64,000 nt of DNA, taken from NCBI RefSeq assembly GCF_014204795.1, contig NZ_JACHMB010000001.1, positions 6,150,501 through 6,214,500 on the forward strand, read 5' to 3'. The notes beneath the pieces are model-generated. The model did no database searches. It worked only from the letters and a program-made list of their open reading frames with translations, and had not been told where the DNA came from. This document shows positions 51,754 to 58,970 of this stretch, piece by piece. The position numbers and the translations under genes were made by a program. How positions within the stretch are numbered: the stretch's first letter is position 1; the number at the start of each line of letters is the position of its first letter. This DNA is from Nonomuraea jabiensis (GTDB lineage Bacteria > Actinomycetota > Actinomycetes > Streptosporangiales > Streptosporangiaceae).

Positions 51754-52464
51754 CTAGCAGCAGAGGCGTACGTGCTGCTCGGCGTCGGCGCGGGCGACCT
51801 CGACCACCTCGCGCATGGCCTCCTCGGCCTTGCGGTGGTGCCGTCGCCTGATCGCCAGCGCCACGCGCTCGTGGCCGGGCAGCGTTTCCTTGTTGTGCGC
51901 GACCGAACGGGTGTGCACCTGCCGTACGGAGCGCAGGGCGATGCTGATCATGTCGTAGATGTAGAGCAGCAGGTCGTTGTCCGCCGCGGCGAACACCGCC
52001 TTGTGGAAGGCCAGGTCGGCCTCGATGAAGGGTTCGGGGTCGTCGGCTGTGGCGTACAGCGCGGCCAGGGCCTCGTCGATGCGCTGGACCGCGACCGCGT
52101 CCGCCCGCTCGGCCGCCACCCTGGCGGCGCCCGGCTCCAGCGCGACCCGCAGGTCGGCCAGCATCTGGATGTCGCGGGGGCGCGGCTCGGGCTCGAACCG
52201 CCAGCTCAGGACGTCGGGGTCGAGCAGGTTCCAGGACTCGCGCGGGCGGACCCTGGTGCCCGCGCTCCGCCTGGTCTCCAGCAGGCCCTTGCCGGCCAGG
52301 ACCTTCACGCCCTCGCGGACCGCGGAGCGGCCGATGCCCAGCTCGCCCACCAGGTTCTCCTCGATGGGGATGGACGTGCCGGGAGCGAGCTCGCCCGTGA
52401 CGATGCGGGGACCGAGGGCCTGGACCACCTGGGCGTGCCTGTCCCGTTTGGGATCGATTGCCAC
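51754..52464 (-). CDS. GntR family regulator, FCD subfamily
   Basis: A 236-residue regulator. The GTG of MAIDPKRDRHAQVVQALGPR is used; the upstream GGAG is very close, so the start is less than certain. The winged helix (NLVGELGIGRSAVREGVKVL) is followed by an FCD effector domain with metal-ligand-type residues (LRVALEPGAARVAAERA, FIEADLAFHKAVFAA, GHERVALAIRRRH). It begins the leftward CoA/acid operon and diverges from the RuBisCO-like operon across two matching palindromes, probably its operators. Confidence 0.9.
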   Translation of the reverse strand: MAIDPKRDRHAQVVQALGPRIVTGELAPGTSIPIEENLVGELGIGRSAVREGVKVLAGKGLLETRRSAGTRVRPRESWNLLDPDVLSWRFEPEPRPRDIQMLADLRVALEPGAARVAAERADAVAVQRIDEALAALYATADDPEPFIEADLAFHKAVFAAADNDLLLYIYDMISIALRSVRQVHTRSVAHNKETLPGHERVALAIRRRHHRKAEEAMREVVEVARADAEQHVRLCC

Positions 52465-52504
52465 GCTCCGGACGCTACCGCTCCCGCCCGATTTTTCATA
52501 GCAT

Positions 52505-52538
52505 TTCATCCGATGAAGATGACATTTCATCGGATGAA
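52505..52538. promoter_or_regulatory. tandem palindromic operators, 21 bp apart
   Basis: TTCATCCGATGAA (52505-52517) and TTCATCGGATGAA (52526-52538) are both palindromes with identical 6-bp arms and only the centre base exchanged. Their centres are exactly two helical turns apart. They fill the 83-bp gap between the GntR/FCD gene and the racemase-like gene, the second ending 9 bases before the ATG. The layout is typical for cooperative repression of both operons. Confidence 0.8.
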
Positions 52539-52547
52539 GTGAGGCTC

Positions 52548-53195
52548 ATGACGAAGAGGCTGGGACTGATCCACACCTCCGCGACCCTGGTCGACGTGTT
52601 CGCCAAGCTGTGCGCCGAGCACCTGCCGGGAGTCGAGACCTTCAACATCGTCGACGACAGCCTGATCAAGAACACCATCGCCGCCGACCACCTCACCCCG
52701 CGGACCGCCCGCCGCGTCGCCGGCCACATCGGCTCCGCGGAGGCGGCCGGGGCCGACCACATCCTGGTGACGTGCTCGTCGATCGGCGCCGCCGTGGAGG
52801 CCGCCGAGCCGCTGACGGACGTGCCGGTGACCCGGGTGGACCGCCCGATGGCCGATCGCGCCGTCGCCCTCGGCCGCCGGATCGGCGTGCTCGCCACCCT
52901 GTCCACCACCCTCGAACCCACCGCCGACCTGGTACGCCGTCGCGCCGCCGCCTCGGACAAGGAGGTCTCGTTGACGGCCAGGGTGTGCGAGGGGGCGTTC
53001 GAGGCCCTGATGGGCGGGGACGCCGCCACGCACGACGCGCGGGTGGCCGAGGCGCTGGCCGCGCTGGGCGCGGAGGTGGACGTGATCGTGCTGGCCCAGG
53101 CGTCGATGGCCCGCGTGGCCGGTACGGTCGAGGCCCCCGTCCCGATCCTCGCCAGCCCGCCGCTCGCCATGGAGCACCTGGCGGCCGTGCTGTGA
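52548..53195 (+). CDS. aspartate/glutamate racemase superfamily protein
   Basis: A 215-residue cytoplasmic protein. MTKRLGLIHTSATLVDVF begins the first lobe; DHILVTCSSIGAAVEA carries the first conserved-type cysteine and SLTARVCEGAFEALMGGD the second. These fit the Asp/Glu/hydantoin racemase superfamily, which also contains decarboxylases and isomerases. GAGG precedes the ATG by 3 bases. It is the first gene of an operon with the RuBisCO-like protein (GTGA overlap). The substrate is unknown. Confidence 0.75.
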   Translation: MTKRLGLIHTSATLVDVFAKLCAEHLPGVETFNIVDDSLIKNTIAADHLTPRTARRVAGHIGSAEAAGADHILVTCSSIGAAVEAAEPLTDVPVTRVDRPMADRAVALGRRIGVLATLSTTLEPTADLVRRRAAASDKEVSLTARVCEGAFEALMGGDAATHDARVAEALAALGAEVDVIVLAQASMARVAGTVEAPVPILASPPLAMEHLAAVL

Positions 53196-54436
53196 GCGAG
53201 CAGATCGTCGCCACGTACCGCGTGCTCACCCGCCTGCCCCTGGAGCAGGCCGTGAGCGCGATCGCGGGGGAGCAGAGCACCGGCACCTTCGTCAGCGTGC
53301 GCGGCGAGACCGACGAGCTGCGCGCCCGCCACAGCGCCGTGGTGCTGTCCATCACGCCGACCCCGCCCGGCTCCGAGCCCCTGCCGGGGGCGATCGGGGA
53401 CGGGCCTCTCGCGGCGGCGCTGGTCAGGATCGGCTTCCCGCTGGCGAACACCGGGCCCTCGCTCACGAACCTGCTCCCGGTGGTCGCGGGCAACCTCTAC
53501 GAGCTGCGCGAGCTGGCCGGGCTCAAGCTGGTGGACCTGGAGCTGCCCGCGGCCTTCGGGACGGCGTACCTGCCGGCGGGGTTCGCCGTCGAGGGCACCC
53601 GGCGGCTGGTCGGCCGTCCGGAAGGCGTGCTGATCGGCACCATCGTCAAGCCGAACGTCGGGTTGCGCCCCGCCGACTACGTGGACCTGGTGCGCGAGCT
53701 CGGCCTGGCCGGCGCCGACTTCATCAAGGACGACGAGGTGAACGCCGACTGCCCGCCCGCCCCGCTCCCCGAGCGGATCCGCGCGGTGACGGCCGCCCTC
53801 GACGAGGTGGAGCGGCGGACCGGGCGGCGGCCGATGTACGCGTTCAACATCAGCGACGAGCCCGACCGGATGCTGCGCAACCACGATCTGGTGGTGGCCG
53901 CCGGCGGCACCTGCGTCATGGTCAACCTCAACGTCGTCGGCTTCCCGGCCGTCGCCATGCTGCGCCGGCACGCCAGGGTGCCGATCCACGGCCACGTCAC
54001 CGGCATCGGGGCGCTGGCCCGCCACCCGGGGCTCGGGATCGGGCACGTGGCGTACCAGAAGCTGGCCCGGCTGGCCGGGGTCGACCAGCTGCACTGCGGC
54101 GGGTTCCACAGCAAGTTCTACGTCACGGACGACGAGGTCGCCGCCACGGTGGCGGCGGTCCGCGAGCCGCTGCTCGGCGGCTTCCCCTGCCTGCCGGTGC
54201 TGTCGTCCGCCCAGTGGGCCGGGACCGCGCCGGTCGCCCTGGACCGTACGGGGACCACCGACCTGCTGGTGCTGGCCGGGGGCGGCGTGCTCGGCCATCC
54301 GGACGGTCCGGCGGCGGGGATCACCAGCATGCGCCAGGCGTGGGCGGCCTCCGTGGCGGGCGTGCCGCTGGACGAGGTGGACGAGCCGGAGCTGCGCGCG
54401 GCGCTGGCGCACTTCGGCGGGGTGATCCGGAAGTGA
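53192..54436 (+). CDS. RuBisCO-like protein (type IV), OiaX/OiaT-like
   Basis: A 414-residue RuBisCO-fold enzyme. The loop-closing equivalent GTIVKPNVGLRPADYVDLVR has Lys153, matching the catalytic lysine of the KPK/KPN motif. GADFIKDDEVNADCPPAPLP holds Lys179, Asp181 and Glu182, aligned with the carbamylated Lys and metal ligands of RuBisCO. Later conserved parts are VPIHGHVTGIGALARH and HCGGFHSKF. The retained metal site says it is an active enolase or decarboxylase-type RLP. Known relatives with an adjacent DUF1537 kinase are the 3-oxo-isoapionate-4-phosphate decarboxylase and the transcarboxylase/hydrolase of apionate catabolism. The GTG start overlaps the racemase-like stop. Confidence 0.85.
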   Translation: MSEQIVATYRVLTRLPLEQAVSAIAGEQSTGTFVSVRGETDELRARHSAVVLSITPTPPGSEPLPGAIGDGPLAAALVRIGFPLANTGPSLTNLLPVVAGNLYELRELAGLKLVDLELPAAFGTAYLPAGFAVEGTRRLVGRPEGVLIGTIVKPNVGLRPADYVDLVRELGLAGADFIKDDEVNADCPPAPLPERIRAVTAALDEVERRTGRRPMYAFNISDEPDRMLRNHDLVVAAGGTCVMVNLNVVGFPAVAMLRRHARVPIHGHVTGIGALARHPGLGIGHVAYQKLARLAGVDQLHCGGFHSKFYVTDDEVAATVAAVREPLLGGFPCLPVLSSAQWAGTAPVALDRTGTTDLLVLAGGGVLGHPDGPAAGITSMRQAWAASVAGVPLDEVDEPELRAALAHFGGVIRK

Positions 54437-54452
54437 CGGCGAAAGGGGTGGG

Positions 54453-55703
54453 GTGGCCGTGACGTCGTTCGCCTTCGTCGCGGACGACTTCACGGGGGCG
54501 ACCGACGCGTTGTGGCAGTTCAGGCGGTTGGGGTTGACCGGCTCCCTGGTCACGGACGCGAGCCGCCTGGACGACGCGTACGACGTCATCGGGATCGCCA
54601 CCACCGCCCGGGCGGCCGCGGACCCGGTGCCGGTGGTGCTGCCCGTGCTCGAGGCCGTGGCCGCGCTGCGGCCGCTGGTCATCCAGTACAAGGTCTGCTC
54701 GACGTTCGACTCCTCACCCGCGCACGGGAGCATCGGGGCGGTCATCGCGGCCCTGCACCGTGCGGGGCTGGCGCGGGGCCCGGTCCCGGTGCTCGCCGCC
54801 CAGCCGGAGCTGGGGCGTTACACGTGGTTCGCGAACCACTTCGTACGTTCGGGCGCCGAGGTCCACCGGCTCGACCGTTACCCGCCCATGCGCGACCACC
54901 CGGTCACCCCCGCCTCGGAAGCCGACCTCCGGATCCGCTTGGCGGAGCAGGGCGCGGGGCGGGTCGGCTGGCTGCCCGCGTCGCCCGCGCCGTCGGAGGA
55001 GGCGTACCGGGCGCTGGGGGAGGACGCTTTCGTGGCGGACGCCCAGACCGAGGAGCACGTCCGCGCGCTCGGCCGCCTCCTGCTCGCCGACGCGCGGAGC
55101 CGGGGCGGGCCGCTGTACTGCGTCGGCTCCGGCGGCCTCAGCCACGCCCTCGCCTCCGCCCACGTGGCGGCGGCCGGTGCGGGGAAGCGGCCGGAGCCCG
55201 AGCCGCTCGCCCCCGCCGCCCCCGTGCTGGTCGTGTCGGGCAGCCGCTCTCCGATCACCGCCCGGCAGATCGACACGGCCGAGCGGGCGGGGTGGCGGGT
55301 GCTGGACGCCTCCGGCGGCCTTCGCGACGCGACCCGCGGTGGTTCCTTCGCGGGCCTTTTCGCCGAGGTGGCGGAGAGCCTGGGGGAGGGGCGCCACACG
55401 ATCGTCCAGTCGACGCGCGGCCCGGCCCGGGACCCCGCGGCCATCGGGGACCTCCTCGGGCGGATCGCCTCGGTGGCCGTCCGGGCCGGGCTGGTCGGGC
55501 GGCTGGTGGTGGCGGGCGGCGACACCTCGGGCGAGGTCGTGGCCGCCCTCGGCGCCCGCTCCCTGGACGTGGTCGCCGCGCTGGCCCCGGGCGCGCCGGT
55601 ATGCGTGCTGACCTCGGACGATCCCGCGTACGACGGGCTCGAAGTGGCGCTGAAGGGAGGCCAGGTCGGCGGCGACGACTACTTCTTGGCCGTCGCACGC
55701 TGA
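54453..55703 (+). CDS. DUF1537 family four-carbon acid sugar kinase, OiaK-like
   Basis: A 416-residue ATP-dependent sugar-acid kinase. The N-terminal substrate domain starts SFAFVADDFTGATDALWQFR, the family hallmark, and has IQYKVCSTFDSSPAHGSIG. The C-terminal nucleotide domain has VLVVSGSRSPITARQIDTAE, RLVVAGGDTSGEVVAALGA and a KGGQVGGDDYF ending. The GTG start follows AAGGGG. In known apionate pathways a kinase of this family phosphorylates 3-oxo-isoapionate and hands it to the RuBisCO-like protein; the gene order here fits that. Confidence 0.92.
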   Translation: MAVTSFAFVADDFTGATDALWQFRRLGLTGSLVTDASRLDDAYDVIGIATTARAAADPVPVVLPVLEAVAALRPLVIQYKVCSTFDSSPAHGSIGAVIAALHRAGLARGPVPVLAAQPELGRYTWFANHFVRSGAEVHRLDRYPPMRDHPVTPASEADLRIRLAEQGAGRVGWLPASPAPSEEAYRALGEDAFVADAQTEEHVRALGRLLLADARSRGGPLYCVGSGGLSHALASAHVAAAGAGKRPEPEPLAPAAPVLVVSGSRSPITARQIDTAERAGWRVLDASGGLRDATRGGSFAGLFAEVAESLGEGRHTIVQSTRGPARDPAAIGDLLGRIASVAVRAGLVGRLVVAGGDTSGEVVAALGARSLDVVAALAPGAPVCVLTSDDPAYDGLEVALKGGQVGGDDYFLAVAR

Positions 55704-55748
55704 AGAGCCGATGGTGGAAAGGGTAGAACCTGAGTAAGGAGAGGGGTT

Positions 55749-56009
55749 GTGAGCCTGAATATCAAAAATCCTGAGGCCGAGCGGCTGGCAGCGGAGATCA
55801 GCGCGCTCACGGGAGAGAGCAAGACCGCCGCCGTCATCTCCGCCCTACGTGAGCGGCGTGAGCGTCTGCTTGCCAAGCGGATGGAGGAGGAAGACGCCAC
55901 GATGGCGGAAGAGCTACTCGCGCTCGCCGCGAAGATCCGTTCGAGATTGGGTGATGCGGATCTGTCCACGGACTTCCTGTATGACTCCGAGACCGGGCTC
56001 CCCGCGTGA
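55749..56009 (+). CDS. VapB-type antitoxin
   Basis: An 86-residue antitoxin of the Rv0623-like type: MSLNIKNPEAERLAAEISAL is a ribbon-helix-helix-like start, followed by a charged helix (ALRERRERLLAKRMEEED) and a toxin-binding end with DADLSTDFLYDSETGLPA. GGAGAGGGG lies before the GTG. The stop overlaps the toxin start by GTGA, the standard VapBC layout. The antitoxin itself looks intact. Confidence 0.88.
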   Translation: MSLNIKNPEAERLAAEISALTGESKTAAVISALRERRERLLAKRMEEEDATMAEELLALAAKIRSRLGDADLSTDFLYDSETGLPA

Positions 56010-56233
56010 TCATTGACACCAGCGCGATCGTCGCGATCCTCAAGGGAGGGCCGGATGCCGCCGCCTTTGCCGAAGCGCGCCGGGCTTACTGGGACTACGG
56101 CAGGGGGAGCGGTCACAAGGCTGGGCTGAATTACGGCAACTGCTTCTCCTATGCGCTGGCAAGAGATTGTCATGAGCCACTGCTCTTCAAGGGCGATGAC
56201 TTCGTTCACACCGACGTCACACCGGTGCTGTGA
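56006..56233 (+). pseudogene. internally deleted VapC PIN-domain toxin
   Basis: Only 75 residues instead of about 130. The first PIN strand is present (MIIDTSAIVAILKGGPDAAA, Asp4), then the sequence jumps directly to the C-terminal part (YWDYGRGSGHKAGLNYGNCF and EPLLFKGDDFVHTDV). The missing middle carries the second active-site acid. In addition the third acid is changed: the family has GDCF and here it is GNCF. The deletion is in frame, so a stable fragment may be made, but RNase activity is very unlikely. Confidence 0.8.
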
Positions 56234-56425
56234 CGACTACGTCCTCCGCTCCGCCGCGCTGACCTACCCTCGCGTACGACCTACGGAGTACGGACCGTGC
56301 CCCTGGCGCACGCCCGCGGGCGCAACCGGAAACACCCCTCGCGCCTGATGCACCAAGCCCCCCGCACAGGGCAACGTTGACTCGCAAGGGACGGGTCGCG
56401 AGTTGGCGAGGGAGTGGAAGTCATG

Positions 56426-57175
56426 ATGTATCCGGATCTGCAGGGCAAGGTAGCGCTGATCACCGGCGGTTCCGGGGGGATCGGGCGGGAGACCGCCCGG
56501 GTGCTGGCCGAGCAGGGCATGCGGGTCGTCGTGAACGGGCGCGATCCCGGCGCGATCGAGGCGGCCGTGAAGAGCATCGGCGGCGGGGCGCTCGGCGTCG
56601 CCGCCGACACCACCGACTTCGCCGCCGTCGAGGAGATGCGGGCGGAGGTCGAGCGCAGGATCGGACCCGTCGACGTGCTGGCAATCTTCGCCGGTGGCGG
56701 CGCCGGGATCCCCCGGCCGATCGACCAGACGAGCGAGGAGGACTGGCACGCCACCATGCACGCCAACCTCACCTCGACGTTCCTGGTGATCAAGGGCTTC
56801 CTGCCGCGCATGAGAGAGCGGCGCAGCGGGTCCATCATCACGATGTCGTCGCTGGCGGCCCGCACCCCGACCTCCGCCTCTGTGGCGTACACGGCGGCCA
56901 AGGCCGGGATCATCGCGCTGACCAGGCAACTGGCGCACGAGCTCGGCCCGGCTGGCATCCGGGTCAACTCGGTCGCGCCTTCGACGATCATGACGGACCG
57001 GCTGGCGGAGCGCATGCCGCGGGAGTACCAGGAGCGCATGCTGGCCGAGCACCCGCTGGGGCGGCTCGGCACCCCGCTCGACGTCGCGAACGTGACGGCC
57101 TTCCTCGCCTCCGACGCCTCGTCCTGGCTCACCGGCCTCACGATCGACGTCGCGGGCGGCAAGTGGATGCCGTGA
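56426..57175 (+). CDS. short-chain dehydrogenase/reductase
   Basis: A 249-residue classical SDR. The ATG giving MYPDLQGKVALITGGSGGIG is used because GGAAG lies 5 bases upstream; an ATG 3 bases earlier and a GTG at 56414 are alternatives. Cofactor loop GGSGGIG, LAIFAGGGAG where NNAG is usual, catalytic Ser in IITMSSLAARTP and Tyr/Lys in VAYTAAKAGIIAL. The second motif is altered from NNAG to FAGG. Its stop directly abuts the stop of the flavin monooxygenase gene on the other strand. The 190 bases upstream have no gene. Confidence 0.87.
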   Translation: MYPDLQGKVALITGGSGGIGRETARVLAEQGMRVVVNGRDPGAIEAAVKSIGGGALGVAADTTDFAAVEEMRAEVERRIGPVDVLAIFAGGGAGIPRPIDQTSEEDWHATMHANLTSTFLVIKGFLPRMRERRSGSIITMSSLAARTPTSASVAYTAAKAGIIALTRQLAHELGPAGIRVNSVAPSTIMTDRLAERMPREYQERMLAEHPLGRLGTPLDVANVTAFLASDASSWLTGLTIDVAGGKWMP

Positions 57176-58756
57176 CTATGCCGGGGGTGGCGCGGACAGG
57201 ACAGTGGTGAGCGCGGCGAGCAGGTCCGCGGTGGGGTCCGCGGCCGGGCCCGGGCTCCGCCAGGCCACGAACCCGTCCGGTCGTACCAGCACCGCGCCCC
57301 TCGGGCCGATGCCGTGCCGGGCCGCCGCGCCGTCGATCTCCAGCCGCCGGGCGGTCACCGGCACGGGCAGCTTGTCCGCCGCCGTCGCCCAGTCCTGGCC
57401 GTCGTGGCCGGTCAGCAGGACGAAGCCGGCGCCGTACAGGTCGATCGTGGAGCGCTCGCCGGAGCCGGCGAGCGGGAGGTGCGGAGCCCTGGTGCCGGGC
57501 TCCCCGCACAGGCCGGAGACCGCCACCGGCGCGGTCACCCCGCTCGCGCCGCCGATCACCGCCGTCGACCGGTAGCGGTGCCCCATCATCACGGTCGAGC
57601 GGTCCACCGGCAGCTCGTCGGTCACGGGCAGTTGCGCCAGGCGGGACCCGTATCGGGCGAGCGCCTGCCGCAGGGCGAACTCCGCGACCGGGCGGCGCTC
57701 GTCCTCGTACGTGTCGAGCAGCCGCTCCCCGGCGTGACCATGGACGACGGCGGCCAGCTTCCAGGCCAGGTTGTGCGCGTCCTCCACGCCCACGACGCCG
57801 CCGAATCCCCCGGTCGGCGGCATCAGGTGCGCCGCGTCGCCGATCAGGAACACCGGCCCCCTCCGGTAGGCGGCCGCCACGGCCGCGCCGACCTCGAAGC
57901 GCAGGACGGTCCTGGTGGTGCCGGGTATCTGCGGCCGGAGCGTCACCCGCGCCTGCGGCAGGCCGGCCGCGGCGCGCACCAGCTCGACGCACGCGTCCTC
58001 GTCCGGCTCGGCGCCGTCCGGGTCGTCCGTGGTGCCGAAGACCCAGCGCTGGCCGGTCCGGTCCAGTGCCATCAGGTACGTCCTCGGCCGGGGCCGTTCG
58101 AGGAAGGCCATGTGCACGGTACGGCCGGCCAGCGCGGGACGGAGGTCGGCGTCGACCATGAGCGTCAGCAGGCGGAAGAAGTCGACCTGCCCTTCCATCG
58201 GGATGCCGAGCCCGTGCCGGACCGGGCTGCGCCCGCCGTCGGCCGCGACGACGTATCGGGCCAGGAGCCGATGCCCGGTGCCGTCGAGATCGCGCAGGTG
58301 CGCCTCCACCCCGCCCTCGTGCTGGGAGAGGTCGCGTACCTCGGTGCCGAACCGGATCCGCGCGCCGAGCTCACGCGCCCGGGTCCGCAGCAGATCCTCC
58401 ACCCGGTTCTGCTCGATGGGCGTGCCCGAGCAGGGGCTGAAGGCGGCCGTCCGCGCGGCGTCGTCCTGCTGGTCCACGGGGAGGTGCCGCGCGCCGGCCA
58501 GCGTCTCCGCGCGGATGGCCACGTACTCGGCGGAGCTGGCGAAATCCACCCGGTTCTCCCGGATGCGGGACTCCAGTCCGACCTGCCGGTAGATCTCCAT
58601 GAGGCGCGGGACCAGGCTGCGCTGCCTGGGGTGGCTCAGCAGGTCGGGGTGGCGTTCCACGAGCGTGCACCGCACGCCGTGCCGGGCCAGGAACAGCGCG
58701 CAGGACAACCCGGTCAGGCCGCCCCCGACGACCAGCACCTCGGTGTCGTGGAGCAT
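57176..58756 (-). CDS. FAD-dependent aromatic hydroxylase (PHBH/TetX-like)
   Basis: A 526-residue class A flavin monooxygenase. VLVVGGGLTGLSCALFLARH is the FAD-binding loop, ARYVVAADGGRSPVRHGLG the DG motif and GPVFLIGDAAHLMPPTGGFG the GD motif. A thioredoxin-like C-terminal part (IDLYGAGFVLLTGHDGQDWA) marks the polyketide-hydroxylase/phenol-hydroxylase type. It should use NAD(P)H and oxygen to hydroxylate an aromatic ring. It is the last gene of the putative peptide cluster, after a hairpin, and could hydroxylate a Tyr or Trp side chain of the product; that is inference. Confidence 0.88.
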   Translation of the reverse strand: MLHDTEVLVVGGGLTGLSCALFLARHGVRCTLVERHPDLLSHPRQRSLVPRLMEIYRQVGLESRIRENRVDFASSAEYVAIRAETLAGARHLPVDQQDDAARTAAFSPCSGTPIEQNRVEDLLRTRARELGARIRFGTEVRDLSQHEGGVEAHLRDLDGTGHRLLARYVVAADGGRSPVRHGLGIPMEGQVDFFRLLTLMVDADLRPALAGRTVHMAFLERPRPRTYLMALDRTGQRWVFGTTDDPDGAEPDEDACVELVRAAAGLPQARVTLRPQIPGTTRTVLRFEVGAAVAAAYRRGPVFLIGDAAHLMPPTGGFGGVVGVEDAHNLAWKLAAVVHGHAGERLLDTYEDERRPVAEFALRQALARYGSRLAQLPVTDELPVDRSTVMMGHRYRSTAVIGGASGVTAPVAVSGLCGEPGTRAPHLPLAGSGERSTIDLYGAGFVLLTGHDGQDWATAADKLPVPVTARRLEIDGAAARHGIGPRGAVLVRPDGFVAWRSPGPAADPTADLLAALTTVLSAPPPA

Positions 58757-58793
58757 CGGATGACCCCCGTTCGTTGTCGTTGCCCGGGCCAGG

Positions 58794-58825
58794 CCGTGGC
58801 CTGATCGCGCAGGATCAGGCCACGG
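58794..58825 (-). terminator. perfect 13-bp hairpin after the pentapeptide gene
   Basis: CCGTGGCCTGATC and GATCAGGCCACGG form a perfect stem with a 6-base loop, 9 bases after the stop of the MRYWY reading frame and before the flavin monooxygenase gene. No U tract follows. It could act as a partial terminator that sets a high precursor-to-enzyme ratio, or as an mRNA 3' end stabiliser. Confidence 0.65.
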
Positions 58826-58834
58826 TGTGAATGG

Positions 58835-58852
58835 TCAGTACCAGTACCGCAT
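58835..58852 (-). CDS. 18-bp gene for pentapeptide Met-Arg-Tyr-Trp-Tyr, candidate RiPP precursor
   Basis: ATG CGG TAC TGG TAC TGA reads MRYWY and stops. It stands in a 214-bp gap that has no other gene, behind AAGGAGG placed 6 bases from the ATG, an ideal ribosome-binding site that has no other start codon to serve. Known minimal RiPP precursors (biarylitide bytA, MRYYH) are also 18 bp long, begin MRY and sit next to a P450 that joins two aromatic side chains. Here the three aromatic residues Tyr3, Trp4 and Tyr5 offer cross-link positions, with Tyr in place of the usual His5. It lies downstream of P450, sulfotransferase and methyltransferase genes. Sequence and context are seen; RiPP function is inference. 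Confidence 0.72.
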   Translation of the reverse strand: MRYWY

Positions 58853-58858
58853 GGCGCA

Positions 58859-58865
58859 CCTCCTT
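58859..58865 (-). promoter_or_regulatory. ribosome-binding site of the pentapeptide gene
   Basis: AAGGAGG matches the anti-Shine-Dalgarno sequence perfectly with a 6-base spacer to the ATG. It is what decides that this very short frame is translated. Confidence 0.75.
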
Positions 58866-58970
58866 GACTTGCCGCTGCCGTCCGCCGAGGTCCGGCGGAC
58901 GTTTTCCGAGGCCCGAACGGCGCCCGGCAACCTGGCAGGTGGCCGCGGACGTCCACGGAGGGCCTCGAGC

